Part shown: positions 21,438-32,651 of the stretch, in pieces
How positions within the stretch are numbered: position 1 is the first letter of the stretch
How the letters are laid out: each line of letters begins with the position of its first letter
Source: Nereocystis luetkeana
Lineage: Eukaryota; Sar; Phaeophyceae; Laminariales; Laminariaceae
Assembly: GCA_031213475.1 (NCBI GenBank)
Contig: JARUPZ010000025.1
Span: forward strand, 2,306,077-2,370,076
Length of the DNA: 64,000 nt
Direction: 5' to 3'
Translations under genes and position numbers: made by a program
Notes under the pieces: generated by a model
The model's database searches: none
What the model saw: the letters and a program-made list of their open reading frames with translations, nothing else
Told to the model about the DNA's origin: nothing

Positions 21438-22920
21438 CGAACACGCCGGCCTCAGAAGACACCGACTATTTAATACCAGGAGCACGCATCATCAAGCAAG
21501 AGCCGGACTTACATGCGATAGGAGCAGGCAGGATAGCAGGCATGGGTGAGAGGCGGCAGTGGAAATGGCAAGTGGAATTGGCATTGCTTGTTCGTGGAGT
21601 TACTCCCTCTCCTCTCCTTTCCTCCATGTCCCGTGCCTCCGTTGCTCTCTTGGGCGTGCGTAACTTACTACTTGTAAGCGTATCTGTACTTTTCCTGTAT
21701 GATGTACCCCACCGCAGTGTGCACGTGCACTATTAATACTATTACCACTGCTGTATACATACTAACTGGTATAATACACGTAGTGGTACGCAAACCAAAG
21801 GCACTGCTGCTGCTGTGCTGCTGTATCCGTGATCTCTGTGCTGAACGTAGTGTGCTGTTGTCTCATTTTTCGGTCTCCTTTATGTATGATTTTTTCGTAC
21901 TCGTCGGGGGCGGAATTTGCCTGCATCTATAGGAGAAAAGGAACGAGTCACCCACCCTCGCCTGGGTTTGCGAGACCCGTGTGACGTAGGGTGAGTGCTC
22001 GTGCGCTAGAAAGAGGCGGTGCGTCGCGGCAGCTTGCAGGATCAACCCACGAAACAGAACTGCCGTTGGACGCCCGAGAGGCATGTGTGGGGCTACTGCA
22101 CTCGCGCGTACCAAAATGTGAGTCCAGGCTCCGCTGGTCGAGGTCTACCGCACAACCCTCGGCAAGGTGACGGGCTCGGCTCTCGCCCACCCACACTACG
22201 CCTTTCACGGCGTACATACTCGGGGCCCACGTGGTGTACCCTCAACCAACGTGGTGTGCTGCCCCACGAACCGATCGTGAGGTGCACTGATCATCAGCTA
22301 CCGAAGGTCCCCTTTGGACGACGGGCTCAGCAAATGACCGCTCGGCTGCACGTACCGTCGCCTTCTTTGCTCGAGGCTACCTGGTAGGTTTCACTAATGC
22401 TGTTTGTTCCTGTGTTAAATCAATAACTATAACCGTTTTAGACTAGGATTCAACGGGACTAGGCGACCTCGCCCTCCCTGTGTTTAGAGTTTTAGAGAGG
22501 GCTCGTCGCCAAAACATGAACGGAAGTGTGTTGCGATATACAGGGGCCGGCCTCCAAACACCGGACCCCGGCAGAAGCGTGCGAGGTGTGCGTGGGACTA
22601 CTCCACTCGTGCCTACTGAATCACCTAGGGCTCGGGCTCAGCCGATCGACACCTACCGCTCAACCCCTCCTGGGGGCGGGCTCGGTCCCCGATCGCTCGT
22701 GGTACATCTCACACAGCACAGTCAGCCTACAGGCGTAGGGTTGGTCGTCGCCACCACGACGACCACCCTCTGTGGCCACTGTGCTATCGACCCTTTCGTA
22801 AAAACTCGGGAACCTCCCTCCCCTCTCGGCACACGGGTGGGTTGCAACCCCACGGGTGTTACGGAGGAGGTGGTGGTAGAGATCCCGCTGGACACGTTCT
22901 GTCGGTGACGTGAAAATATC
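21438..22920. other. Unclassified region with a diverged internal duplication
   Basis: The stretch near 22083-22280 ('gtggggctactgcactcgcg', 'gctcggctctcgcccac', 'tcggggcccacgtggtg') loosely matches 22580-22720 ('gtgggactactccactcgtg', 'ggctcgggctcagccgatc'). Reading frames are open on both strands because the sequence is GC-rich. I cannot support a gene. TACCTGGTA is at 22378. Confidence 0.4.
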
Positions 22921-23415
22921 AAAACCAAAAACGACACAAACACACAAAAACGATGAAAACACGAGAACACTACCAATAATATTCCTACCAGAGCCACACT
23001 ATTAGTAACAGAGAAAGGGAAGGGAAGGCCATCCCTAATCAGTCGGTGAGTCTCTAGTTGGTGCCAAGCACAGGGAGGCGCGTCACCGCCTTAGACCGGT
23101 AGCGCTATCAGGTTGCCCTCGTTCGTGACAGTAGGTCGACCAGCTACTTGTGGGGTCACCCCTGGTATCAATCCACCCAGCTCCTGCTACCGCTGCTGTG
23201 ACCAGCAGTGGTAGCAAGAGGCAGCTGGGTGCTCGCCTTCTGTCATCCAACGAGCGATGCTGTACATGCATGGCATTTGGTCAAAGGCGTATTAAAGTGG
23301 CGACTTCCCCTTGTTTTTCTCCTCTTTTTTCTTTGTGTTGGCCTGGTGCTTATGGCGCGGCAGCCTGCTCAGGTCGCGTACAAGCTCACTCTATATGCCA
23401 CGGAGTGGACACCAT
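22921..23415. other. Unclassified region
   Basis: I see no recognisable gene or repeat. ORFs at 23150-23461 and 23208-23510 overlap in different frames and extend into repeat F. Confidence 0.35.
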
Positions 23416-23890
23416 GTCAGAGAGTCGTGCTGTACGTGTATCGAGCCTGGAGGTGCAGTAGTGTTGCCTGCATGTACATCACACATGATTGGACCCCGTT
23501 GGGCCAGTAACAAGATCATATACACTAAAACTCTATTGTTCATATTATTTCCACAGGGGCAGTCCGTGCCATGCGCCGGACCTGCCAACAAGACACGTTC
23601 GCGCTCTCGCTGAGTTCATGCAAAGACTGACCATTGTGCAACGCAGCTTGTTGTCCTTGCTGGTGAGCCATCGTCTAGCGTGGTTGCTCCGCGCGGTACG
23701 CTTCTTGCGCAGTAAAGCACCGAGGATACGAGAACGAACTACCAGAGCTACAGGTGTTGCGCGCCCGAGAGGCCCCCATCACTAAACTCCGTCTCTATGG
23801 GCAGGTGCTATTCTCCGGGTTCAATTCGCGTTGCCCCCTTTTATTGTTACGCCGTGCCCCTCCCTCGAAACCCCTCGGATCCTGTGCAAC
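23416..23890 (+). repeat. Repeat family F, copy 2
   Basis: Close match to 2710-3188, including the ~98-codon frame 23489-23785 (MDPVGPVTRSYTLK, then SPCHAPDLPTRHVRALAEF and ARPRGPHH). The flanks of the two F copies are unrelated, so F is a dispersed repeat. I do not recognise the encoded peptide. Confidence 0.65.
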
Positions 23891-24492
23891 ACGTTAATTA
23901 AATAACACGGGCCAGAGTAGACGCCAGCTATCTTCCAATAAAAGTGGCTGAAAGAACGCGAACAACGGGAGCCATCTTCCAATGAAATCGCTGTATTAAC
24001 GGGATCCACGGGAACCACGCGAAATCACGCTGCACACAAACAAGGTGAAAAAAGGCACAACTCGCAGCTGCCACACCTTCTACTAGCCTGTTTCGGCCTG
24101 CCCCGTCCTTGGGGTGGGCCGAGGAAGTCTGCCAGGACCTGCAGCGGTCTAGCGACAGTCACACGAACATCGAGCTTCGGACTACGTAGGTAGGGAACCT
24201 TGCGCAGTCCGGCTGGTGGCCTGCTCGCTTTAAGGACCGCGTGGGGTGGTGGTGATGTTTTTTCTTCTTAACCCCGACGCCGAGGAGTTCATCCCTCAGG
24301 CGGGACGGGTACATCACCACAGCAGAGAGCGCTACGTGGGCAGCCGGTGGAGTGGAGAGGCTGGCCACAGCGTGGGTATGCATGCACGACAGGAAGGATG
24401 GGATTGTCGGCGTGGGTTGGGACGGCTGCACCCAGCCAACGGAAACCAAGGCGCGTACCGGGCTACGAAACGGAGAGCCACTTTCGCCATAG

Positions 24493-25423
24493 AGAAAAAA
24501 AAGAAACAAAAAAAGAAAAAAAAGAAGGCGGGGACGAGCCTCACGTCGGCTGGCAAAGAAAGCAGCACGCGAGGCTCGTAAGAGACAGAAGGAGGCACTT
24601 GTGACGGTAGCGACCTACAATGTGCGCACCCTGGCTGTAAAGGGGAAGAACGGGTACGGACATGACGAGCGGGTACTGGCGAAGGGAACGCAACTCGGCT
24701 GTGACTTCATTGGCCTGCAAGAAACTCGGAGGTCCGGCAGCACGACGTTCCGTGCGGCAGGGTATCGTGTTTTCTGTTCAGGACAGGAAACAACAGCCAC
24801 CAGGCAAGGGCTGTACGGAGTAGGCCTAGCTGTCAAGGAATCGTTGTGCAGTAAGTCTGTGTATACTCATCAGTTCGTTGACGAGCGGCTAATGTCTATG
24901 CGCTTTGAGCTGGCTGGCAAATGCGAGGCAGTCAATTTCGTCGTTGCGTATGCTCCAACTGATTGCACCAAGGACGCCGAACTGAAACGTATTTTCTGGC
25001 AGAAGCTGGAGTACTTGGTGGAAAAAATCCCGACGAAAGAGTGTCTGTTTGTACTGATGGATGCCAACGCGCGAACTGGACAGAGGAAGGAAGGGTGCGG
25101 TGATGATGAAAGCAGAGTGCTGGGAGCGTATGGACGTGATGTTCGTAACGATAATGGCAGACGGCTCCTGTCGTTCGCCACCAATTGCAAGTTGGCTCTC
25201 ACCAACACGTTTTTCAGCACGCGCAAGGGTGGGATATCGCATACTTACAACGGCACCGGCCCGAATGACCGTAAGCGGATTGACTACATCCTAACCCGTC
25301 AAGTCCATCGACCTAGAGTACAAGATGCGAAAGTCGTCCCACAGCCTCCTGCCCCAGCTAAGGCTGACTCAGACCACAACATCTTGTATATCAAAGTCCG
25401 ACTCGGTGGTCATTTTGCGCCCA
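24493..25423 (+). pseudogene. LINE endonuclease domain (EEP/APE family)
   Basis: The frame is open from just after a TAG at 24490-24492. No ATG is evident near the domain, so the natural start is unknown. A Lys/Arg-rich leader (RRLAKKAAREARKRQ) precedes the endonuclease. Family motifs in order are ATYNVRTL (catalytic Asn), GLQETR (Glu), NFVVAYAPT, LMDANARTG (Asp/Asn), LTNTFFSTRKGG, KRIDYIL and ADSDHNIL (Asp-His). These are the residues that nick target DNA to prime reverse transcription. Near 25420 an extra base shifts the frame. The relic at 475-2105 shows that the protein should continue in the next frame. Confidence 0.88.
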
Positions 25424-27368
25424 ACAGACAAATACGTAGATCGACGAAACGCCGAAGAGTTCGACAGGCAGCTTTTTATGTCCGATGGAAATTGTCGTGA
25501 ACGAGTAGTCTCCAGGATCATCTCCACTCTCAACCAGCCTATCCAGCCCCGTAATACGTCTGGTATGGTTGAGATTTTCACTACGGCTGTTATTGATGCG
25601 GTCGAAAAAGAGGTACCACCCCCTGCACGTCGCCACCGCAGACATGGATGGTGTGAGTCTGCCGAAACCTTGGCCGCATTCATGCCAGCATGGACAGCGA
25701 GGGAGGATGCACGACAATTCTTGCGTGCCCACCCCCGGGACAGAACCGCGTGGAAGACCCTGAGATCTGCGTGTGCGAACCTGCAGAAGGTGATTGCCGC
25801 AGGACTGCATGCGTACTTCGAAGCGTACCTTGCCGAAACCAAACGACTCCTAGCGAACAACGACCAAAGAGGCTTTTACAAGCACCTTAAGAGTACGGTA
25901 GGATTGGAAGGGACTAAAGCGAGGAGCGAACAGTTCATTAGGGACGAGGATGGCACGATCCTACGGGATAAGGTGCGAATTCGTGAACGATGGGCGGGGT
26001 TTTACCACAAACTCTTGAACACGAAGTCGCTGAAACTCGATCCCACGATCATCGACCTCTTGCCACCGCGACCGCCTAAACTGTAGCTTGAAGATGAACC
26101 ATCCATAGACGAGATGACCGAAGCACTTAAGGGGATGTCGAATTGAAAAGCTGTCGGGCCAGATGGTCTCCCGGTCGAACTCCTAAAAATCGACCACCCG
26201 GCATTCGCCCAGCGCTTTCACAACATCCTTGTCAATGTTTGGTTAACAGGAGAAGTCCCTCAGCAATGGAAAGATGCGATCATCAAGGTCCTTCACAAAA
26301 AGAAGGATCGAACTGACTGCAACAACTATAGAGGGATTTCGCTTGTTGCCCACGCAGGCAAAGTGTTGTTGAAAATCGTCGCGTCCCGCCTCAGCAACTA
26401 CTGCGAGACCGAGGAACTACTCCCCGAGGAACAGTGCGGCTTCCGCCCCGCACGATCAACGATTGATATGTTGTTCGTCGTGCGCCGGCTGCAAGAGCTC
26501 GGACGACAGAGGAAAATCCCCTTATACGTGTGCTTCATCGATCTGCAGAAAGCGTACGACTCTGTCGACCGAGAGCTGTTATGGAAGGTACTCACACGCT
26601 TTGGCGTACCAACCAAAATGCTGAGAATTATCCGTAATTTCCACGATGGCATGCGGCCTCGCGTGCGTACTGATGACGGCGAGCTCTCGGAATGGTTTGA
26701 TGTCACGCAGAGGCTGCGGCAAGGCTGTGTACTATCACCGTTACTGTTCAACGTGTTCTTCGCTGCTGCGTTACACGTCGTACTAGTACGCTTCAGCCAA
26801 GACGAAGCCATTGTAAGGGATTTGGTCCAACTCTGGGAAGCTGGAGTAGTTCGAACAGGGAAGGAGGAGCCATTGGCGTGCGTGCGAAGGTCTGTATGGG
26901 GCATGTTTTACGCCGACGATGCAGGAATTGTCTCGAAGTCGGCTGAAGGGCTCGCAAAAATGATGACAGTCATCGTGACTGTCTTCGAAGCAGCAGGCCT
27001 CACGGTGTCGGAAAAGAAGACTGAGACAATGGTCCTACAAACACCAGACCGGACAACCCTCGCACCACCGCTCGTCATCGAAGCGGCAGGTCAGAGGTAT
27101 AAGCAGACGACCCACTTCTTATACCTAGGCGGCGTTATCCACGAAAACGCTGACCTCTCGCTCGAAATCGACCGACGGATCCGCCTCATGCGAGCATGCC
27201 TCAAACGGTTCGGCCCGGAGTTGTATGATAGGACGACCGCCCCCCTTAGCCTTAAAGTCCGAATGCTGAAGGCCGAGGTGATTGAGACCCTGCTGTACGG
27301 GTGTGTGACGTGGACCCTCAGAGCGGAACACTTTGCCAAGCTTCGAACGGCTCACCACCAAGTAAGTC
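25424..27368 (+). pseudogene. LINE linker and reverse transcriptase domain
   Basis: In frame 2 the protein continues PTDKYVDRRNAEEFDRQLF through a linker with RAHPRDRTAWKTLRSA to a TAG at 26084-26086 and a TGA at 26144-26146 ([17 protein letters not shown]). RT motifs follow: [52 protein letters not shown] (first catalytic Asp), [26 protein letters not shown] (catalytic Asp pair) and [10 protein letters not shown]. The enzyme would copy element RNA at the nicked target. The two stops look like single-base changes. The catalytic residues are intact, so decay is recent. Confidence 0.9.
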
Positions 27369-27992
27369 CTGTTGCGAGTCATTGGCTTCCAGCGCCGACT
27401 TCATACTGACCATGCCACCCTCTCGTACGCGAAGACCCTCAAGATGACACGTTGCGAGAGCATCGAAACGACCATTCGTAAACGGCGGCTCTTCTTTGCG
27501 GGGGGCGTGGCACGGCAAAGCAAGGAGCGATTACCCAATCGGGCAATGCTCGGGACGATAGCTGGTGGGGAGAACCCGAGACCAGGCGGACAGTGTAAGA
27601 CTTGGCATAGATGCATAGTCGAAGACCTTAGGGAGTTCCGAGCCACCGAAGGGTCAACGGAAGTTGCCCCCTTGGTGTTTGGAGTTGAGACCGCGTTGTG
27701 GTCCACTGCAGCCAAAAAGGTGGGGAAGTGGTACCGGGGGATCCTTGAAGCAGCTGAACGGTTCATGGTGAGGTGGCACAAGGCTGAGGCTGAGATGAGT
27801 AGACAGCGCCGCGCATCCGCCGTGGATGGTGCCCAAAGGAACGGGGGGGGAGGGGGCAACAGGAGAAGTGGCATAAAGCCCGACCGAGGGAATGCGGAGA
27901 GGGGGGGGAACAGGAGGGGTAGAAGGGAAACGGCGGTAGACGAAAGTAGGAAGGAGATGGCAGACAGGGTAGCAAGGCACCAAGTCGACTAG
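27369..27992 (+). pseudogene. LINE C-terminal region after frameshift
   Basis: After [13 protein letters not shown] the frame shifts at 'caagtaagtcctg', where four extra bases fit a small AGTA duplication, and continues [20 protein letters not shown]. Next are an RRLFFAGGVARQ segment, PRPGGQCKTWHRCIVEDL and a basic Gly-rich tail (GGGGGNRRSG) that ends at 27990-27992. Homologous 3' fragments at 47565-48074 and 53571-54080 start within this region at GGCGGCTC and keep the frame open. In related LINEs this part is a nucleic-acid-binding tail. Confidence 0.8.
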
Positions 27993-28866
27993 GAAGTAGA
28001 ATATGACCATACTACTAGTGCTACCAACTGGTGCAGCTGGCTCGAACGTGGTCTTCCCTTGTCTTCTCTTTTAGTTTTTTTTTTTTTCTTTCTTGCGCTG
28101 ACTCTCCGTGATTTTCATTTCATTTTTTCTCTTCCTCTTCCTTTTCTGATTGATAAGCCGTACTCAAGGAGCCGTGTGGCGTGGTTGGAAGACGAACCTG
28201 CTCTACTCGGCTCGTATTGTCTGACGCCAAGGGGCTGGGCATAGTTGACGAACGCAGGGCGGAGACGGCAGTCTGGGTAGCAAGGTACCAGGCGGATTAG
28301 CAGGGAGAACCTGGCTATACTACTCGTACCACAAGCTGCTGCCGCCACCTGGAAGGTGCTTTGGGCTTTGGTCTGCCTGTTATTTCCCCTTTGTTATTTT
28401 TCCTTGTTACTTTCTCCTTGGTTCTTTGTCTCACTCTGTTCACAAGCAGTGGTGTTTTATGTAATTTCTTCTTTTTTCCAGCTCGTTCTTTTTCAAGTGT
28501 TGGCCACCTCGCCTGCGGGGGGGGGGGGACGACAGATTGTTTCTCTTAGATTTTGCTTTCATTTTTCTTCTTTTTCTTTTTCGATTTGTCTACCTTGTTT
28601 TTGTTTTCTCTTTGATTGTTTCTTTCGTTTCACTATTTCATAGATTGCGTATGTCGTGCCTGTCGTATCTAGTATGATGACATGGCTTTGCATTGCCCAC
28701 TCACTGCAGTTCACACTGCACACGTGGCAACGTAGTATCTCTGTGGCGTAGCTTTGTGACCACAGAACTTGTATATCTTCTAGGATTGAAGAATCGGCAC
28801 GGACACTGGTTGTGCTCGATGTCGACGGGTAGAAAGAACGGTTTAATGTGAAGAACACACACACAC
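27993..28866 (+). other. LINE 3' UTR (source of the window's commonest repeat)
   Basis: It has two parts. 27993-28340 contains an imperfect duplication of the ORF end: 'cagggtagcaaggcaccaag' near 27965 recurs as 'gggtagcaaggtaccaggcg' near 28275, with 'catactactagtgctaccaac' recurring as 'tatactactcgtaccacaag'. 28340-28866 is the widely copied part: 'ccacctggaaggtgctttgg', a T-rich tract with 'ttttttccagctcg', a G run followed by 'acgacagattg', 'gtcgtgcctgtcgtatctag', 'ctggatgtcgacgggtag' and 'gaagaacacacacac'. Confidence 0.85.
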
Positions 28867-29790
28867 CCACAGTCACGCAACGATTGACCTTCGATCTAGA
28901 CATGCAATCCAACGATGGTTAACGATCTTCGTACCGGGCAAGGCCAATGAGTGAAAATTATGGCCTCGGAGGTATCATTGGCATCCGTGGTCTAGGTGGC
29001 GAGAGGTTGGCCACGGCGTCCTACGCCCTTCGTCAAAACTTTCAAAAAGTCCTATTTTGTGCCAACGGAGAGGAATCGAGAGTTTTTGTCGTCTGTTTTC
29101 CACATACCACCTGCCAAATATGTTTTTAGTAGACGCCTAGCCCACCCACGTCACATTGTTGTTGTTGTTGTTCTCACATTATTAACTCACAATACAATGC
29201 AGTCCGTGGTCGCAGGACAGGCTCCAATAACCCTGGAGTGGAAGAAATACCTCAAGTAAAACAGAGGCAAAAGTACAGTAGCAGACAAAAACCTAAAACA
29301 TATCACCGACCGTAGTGTGAGAACTGTGATACTAGTGTGGGGCGGAGCCTCTAATCAGCGCGCTTCATTCTGAGTTCGTGGCGCAATCGTTGGGTTTGTC
29401 GATCGATGTGAAACCTGAAAAATTGTCGATTTCTTGGGGCGGAGAGGGGTCAAGATTTTTTGTCGTCTGTCTTGCACAGACCAGCGCCAAAATGTTTTTT
29501 TATCAGACGCATGGTCGGCCCGCGCCACATATCACCGACCGAGGTGTGAGCACTGTGACACTAGGGTGGGTCGGAGACCTTAACCAGCGCATTACGTTCA
29601 GATTTCATGACGGTGTCGTTGGTTTTGTCGATTGATGTCTGCCGAGGATCTAAAAAAAGTTGGCTTATTATGTCAATGGGAATGACTCCAGTGCCTACCT
29701 GAAAAGTTTTTTTATACCTTGCGCGGCGCACAATTAAAGTCCGCGTGAGCTGTCCCGTGACGTAAAAAAATTGCCGTGCAACACCGTCGT
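28867..29790. other. Unit-specific sequence with internal diverged repeats
   Basis: It is shared by the three amplified units (also 42940-44190 and 48948-50200). 'ggagaggaatcgagag' with 'tttttgtcgtctg' near 29067 recurs as 'ggagaggggtcaagat' with 'ttttttgtcgtctg' near 29442, followed by similar sequence, so a ~375-bp module is imperfectly duplicated. The 60-codon frame at 28947-29129 is the same in all units because the units are recent copies. That is not evidence of selection. Confidence 0.6.
29155..29235 (-). repeat. Short inverted tail of repeat E
   Basis: Read on the minus strand it is 'gaccacggactgcattg', then 'aatgtgagaac' and five AAC repeats: the E 3' end and tail with a small internal change. 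It is in the opposite direction to the older E copy just downstream, and is also present at 43230-43310 and 49238-49318. Confidence 0.6.
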
Positions 29791-30760
29791 AACATGACCC
29801 CCGCAATTTTCAGGGGCGTCGTATCCTAGCTGTCCGGGGTTCGATTGCTCCTTTTTTATTGCACATCCGCGAGTCGTCACTCCGACAACACCCCACACAT
29901 CAGGCGTGTTTCTCTTCGTGTTGACGACAACCGTGTGTTTCGTACGGTGCAGGCAGCACTCCAGACAGCAGCCGCTGTAATCAGCAGACACGAGTTGGTT
30001 AGTCGTGGGAACGGGGGGACCTCTATGTTGTATAGTCCAGAGGATTATACGCGCGGGCATGCTATTAAAAGTTCCGTTTGCACGTTGATTTCATCTTGTG
30101 TGCGCCTTCTTCGTATTTTGTGTTCTTTTGTTTTAGGCCGCGGAATTTCGACTATTATTCATGTTTTTCGGATCTTCCAGGGCTCCTGAACCTTTGTGTG
30201 ACCACGGACGCCTTCGTCAGCGAGTTAGGTTCATTCTTATCAGAAAGCGTATTTTCCAATTGGAGATATGTATCAATATACGGAGGCGTTCTGTCACTAT
30301 TCGTGAAATTCTCCAGCCCCAAAAATATCAAGAAGTTCGAATAAAAAAAGCGTCCTTTTCAAAATTTCCAAAGTTCGGAAATAATTGGAGATATATATCG
30401 ATATACGGAGGCGTTCTGTCACTACTCGTGAAATTCTCCAGAAGCAAAAATATCAAGTTCGTTAACTTTCCAATATTTGAAAAAAAAAAACAGAAAAATA
30501 TGGAAGATTGAAAGGTTGCGCGAAAAAATTGTCGACAATTTGGAAAAAAAGCTCTCCGATACTATTTTTCCCAAACATTCGAATGTTACCGAAATCGATA
30601 TTTTTGAGTTTGGAGAATTTCACGAATAGCGACAAAACGCCATTGTATATCGATACACATCTTCATTATTATTCCCAAACTTTTGGATTTGTAAAAAACG
30701 CTCTCCGATAAGAATGAGCCTAAGAATGACCCTTCATGCGAGAATAACAACAACAACAAT
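29788..30760 (+). mobile_element. Older E copy (3' part), interrupted by a TA-flanked MITE
   Basis: From 'ttcgattgctcctttttt' onward it parallels E2/E3 ('catccgcgagtc', 'cgtttcgtacggtgcaggcagcac', 'cagacacgagttggttag', 'ctttgtgtgaccacggacg', 'cttcgtcagcgagtta') and ends after the MITE with 'gcgagaataacaacaacaac'. In the units at 42.7-54.7 kb this same old E contains a younger E (44302-45557, 50311-51565). Confidence 0.75.
30228..30720. mobile_element. 493-bp MITE with long inverted repeats, TA target
   Basis: The left end GG(T)TCATTCTTATCAGAAAGCGT and the right end, read inverted, GG(C)TCATTCTTATCGGAGAGCGT, match over ~100-125 bp apart from one indel. Both arms include 'ctattcgtgaaattctcc' next to 'aaaaatatc'. 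TA flanks both sides (30226-30227, 30721-30722) within the E motif 'gagtta|tgtgag', as for Tc1/mariner-type elements. The left half also holds an internal direct repeat: 'ttggagatat(g/a)tatc(a/g)atatacgg' at 30260 and 30382. It has no transposase. Copies are at 45887-46379 and 51893-52385. Confidence 0.8.
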
Positions 30761-30849
30761 AATAAATAATAATATCACCGTATTCATGATTGCACGTAGC
30801 GCAGGGAGAATCTTCAGTTGAACCCGTCAAGACAACTATAATATAGCCG

Positions 30850-31010
30850 GCGTCCCTGGTGGCTTGGTAGGTGGCCCGTGTGCCCACTACTGCTTTAAAA
30901 TTTATTGCGTTGGTTCCAGTACACCGAGTGCAAACTCGCACGAGGGACTTTTTCTTGCGTAAACATTGATCAGCGGAGAGAATGAGAGCATGACGCAGTG
31001 GCATTCGATT
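30850..31010 (+). mobile_element. SINE2: tRNA-derived SINE with decayed B box
   Basis: A tRNA-like head GCGTCCCTGGTGGCTTGGTAGG carries a good pol III A box (TGGCTTGGTAGG) and a degraded B box (GGTTCCAGTAC instead of GGTTCGANNCC). It is followed by 'caccgagtgcaaactcg', 'ctttttcttgcg' and 'ttgatcagcggagagaatgagagc'. The minus-strand copy at 59985-60139 shows the same order with an intact B box, which establishes this as a family. Duplicates are at 46516 and 52522. Confidence 0.7.
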
Positions 31011-31152
31011 CAACGACGAGCAATGGGAATGCTGAGCACTATGCGCGATAACTACTAAGGCACGCAGGGGGGCGGGAAAGAGGTTTCAGGAAAAACCTCT
31101 GTGCGCAGGGGGACGTTTCTGCAAAAGTTTGGGAATTTCTCATATATATATA

Positions 31153-31592
31153 TGAAACGGAAAGCTGGCTGCCTGGGCTGAGGTCTTAAGTCATTGTCAC
31201 AAGGCAACACATGTAGGGTTCTGCAATAGTTGGCAGGAGTGGCATCTGTGGACCACAGGTTACCACTCAGAGATGCATAACCCAAAAGGAGAACACAAAG
31301 ACGAGACATCAATGACCAACCTCAGTGACAGAGCAGAGCTTGAGTCCGACCGAGTCGAGAGGTGCGCTCCTAGGTCTCCAGGAGAGTAGGGCGAGCTTGT
31401 GGTTCTTCTGTGAAGAGGCTCCACCTGGAGATGGCTAGATGGTAAGTGATTGCTTGTTCCGTGACCGTGGTGATGGTCGCGGGAACTGAGTGAGACGGAA
31501 GGGGGATGAAACCTTCCGTCCGGAACGGAGCTACAATATGAAAACGCCTCTATGTCATCATAACTCCTGAGACGGTCAACCGAACCGTAACA
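31153..31592 (-). repeat. 3' LTR of element B
   Basis: 440 bp, TGAAACGG...CCGTAACA on the plus strand. My base-by-base reading finds one difference from the right LTR ('gctccacctgg' here, 'gctccaactgg' at 39990-40429). The adjacent plus-strand 'tgccccctagc' at 31593 is the complement of the AGGGGG polypurine tract that primes plus-strand synthesis. Confidence 0.92.
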
Positions 31593-31984
31593 TGCCCCCT
31601 AGCATAATGCGAATGACGGAATGAGCATTATGCTATCGCAATCTTGTGACTATAACCAAGTTTAAAGAGCCGCAAAGCCCTTTAACACAAATAACGGCCT
31701 CAGGGATAAACAACCAAACCGAAATCGCAAAGGCCATCAAAGGGAAATCCCCGAGAAAAACCCCTACCCTTGCTTTTTCACTGCGTGTTTGGTTGCCCGA
31801 CCACTATTCCATGGCTAAAGTCCCCCCACGCTCATTCAGCGATGAAATAAGCGCAGTGTCCCCTAACGCCTAAGCATATAAATCGCTTCTATTGCGTCCT
31901 CAACAATTCAACGAAAATCGAACACAACAGAGAAGGCAACTCCGCCTCCTCGGTTAAAACTGTAGGCTAGCCTACACGGCAAGA

Positions 31985-32530
31985 CTAAATCGAAAACCAC
32001 GAGAACAAAACGGAAAAGAACCAACACGGCCTCTTCGGTTGAAACACTGGATAAATAAAATCGAAAACCACGAGAACAAAACGGAAAAGAACCAACACGG
32101 CCTCTTCGGTTGAAACACTGGATAAATAAAATCGAAAACCACGAGAACAAAACGGAAAAGAACCAACACGGCCTCTTCGGTTGAAACACGAGATAAATAA
32201 AATCGAAAACCACGAGAACTTAAACGGAAAAGAACCAACACGGCCTCTTCGGTTGAAACACGAGATAAATAAAATCGAAAACCACGAGAACTAAACGGAA
32301 AAGAACCAACACGGCCTCTTCGGTTGAAACACTAGCTAAATAAAATCGAAAACCACGAGAACTAAACGGAAAAGAACCAACACGGCCTCTTCGGTTGAAA
32401 CACGACACACCAAAAGTAAGCAGAAACACTAGCTAAATAAAATCGAAAACCACGAGAATTAAACGGAAAAGAACCAACACGGCCTCTTCGGTTGAAACAC
32501 GACACACCAAAAGCAAGCAGAAACACTAGA
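31985..32530. repeat. Minisatellite inside element B
   Basis: Seven units built on 'aaaatcgaaaaccacgagaa', 'acggaaaagaaccaacacgg' and 'cctcttcggttgaaacac'. Only the last two include the 'gacacaccaaaag(t/c)aagcag' block. On the minus strand the units translate to repeated FNRRGRVGSFPF and STEEAVLVLF peptides, which explains the ORFs here. Confidence 0.85.
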
Positions 32531-32651
32531 TGAATTAGAGAGATGTTTGCAGGGGAAGATCTTCGCAGGGGAAGGTCTTCGCAGGGGAGGATCCTCGCCG
32601 GAATTGCCGGATGAAGGAGCAGATCTTCGTCCATGCAGAGCGTGGATCGTT

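Larger units (their letters stand above)
24060..28866 (+). mobile_element. Near full-length non-LTR retrotransposon (LINE)
   Basis: The order is GC-rich 5' region, apurinic-type endonuclease, linker, reverse transcriptase, Cys-poor basic C-terminus, and a long pyrimidine-rich 3' UTR ending in an (AC)n tail. The left boundary is uncertain because no second 5' end exists in the window. The 3' end is fixed by many truncated copies, all ending GAAGAACACACAC. The coding region is broken by two stops and two frameshifts, so this copy is dead but young. The endonuclease-RT layout resembles proteins often mis-annotated as 'craniofacial development protein 2-like'. I cannot assign a clade without a tree. 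Confidence 0.9.

Noticed and set aside
25369-25860. Long minus-strand ORFs opposite the LINE (also 24870-25242, 26398-26904, 27401-27874)
   Set aside because: They are antisense shadows of the endonuclease and RT coding region, which has all catalytic motifs on the plus strand.
30228-30720. The TA-flanked MITE as source of the TACCWGGTA footprints
   Set aside because: Its termini are GG...CC next to TA, which would leave TAGG/CCTA-type footprints, the reverse of what is seen.
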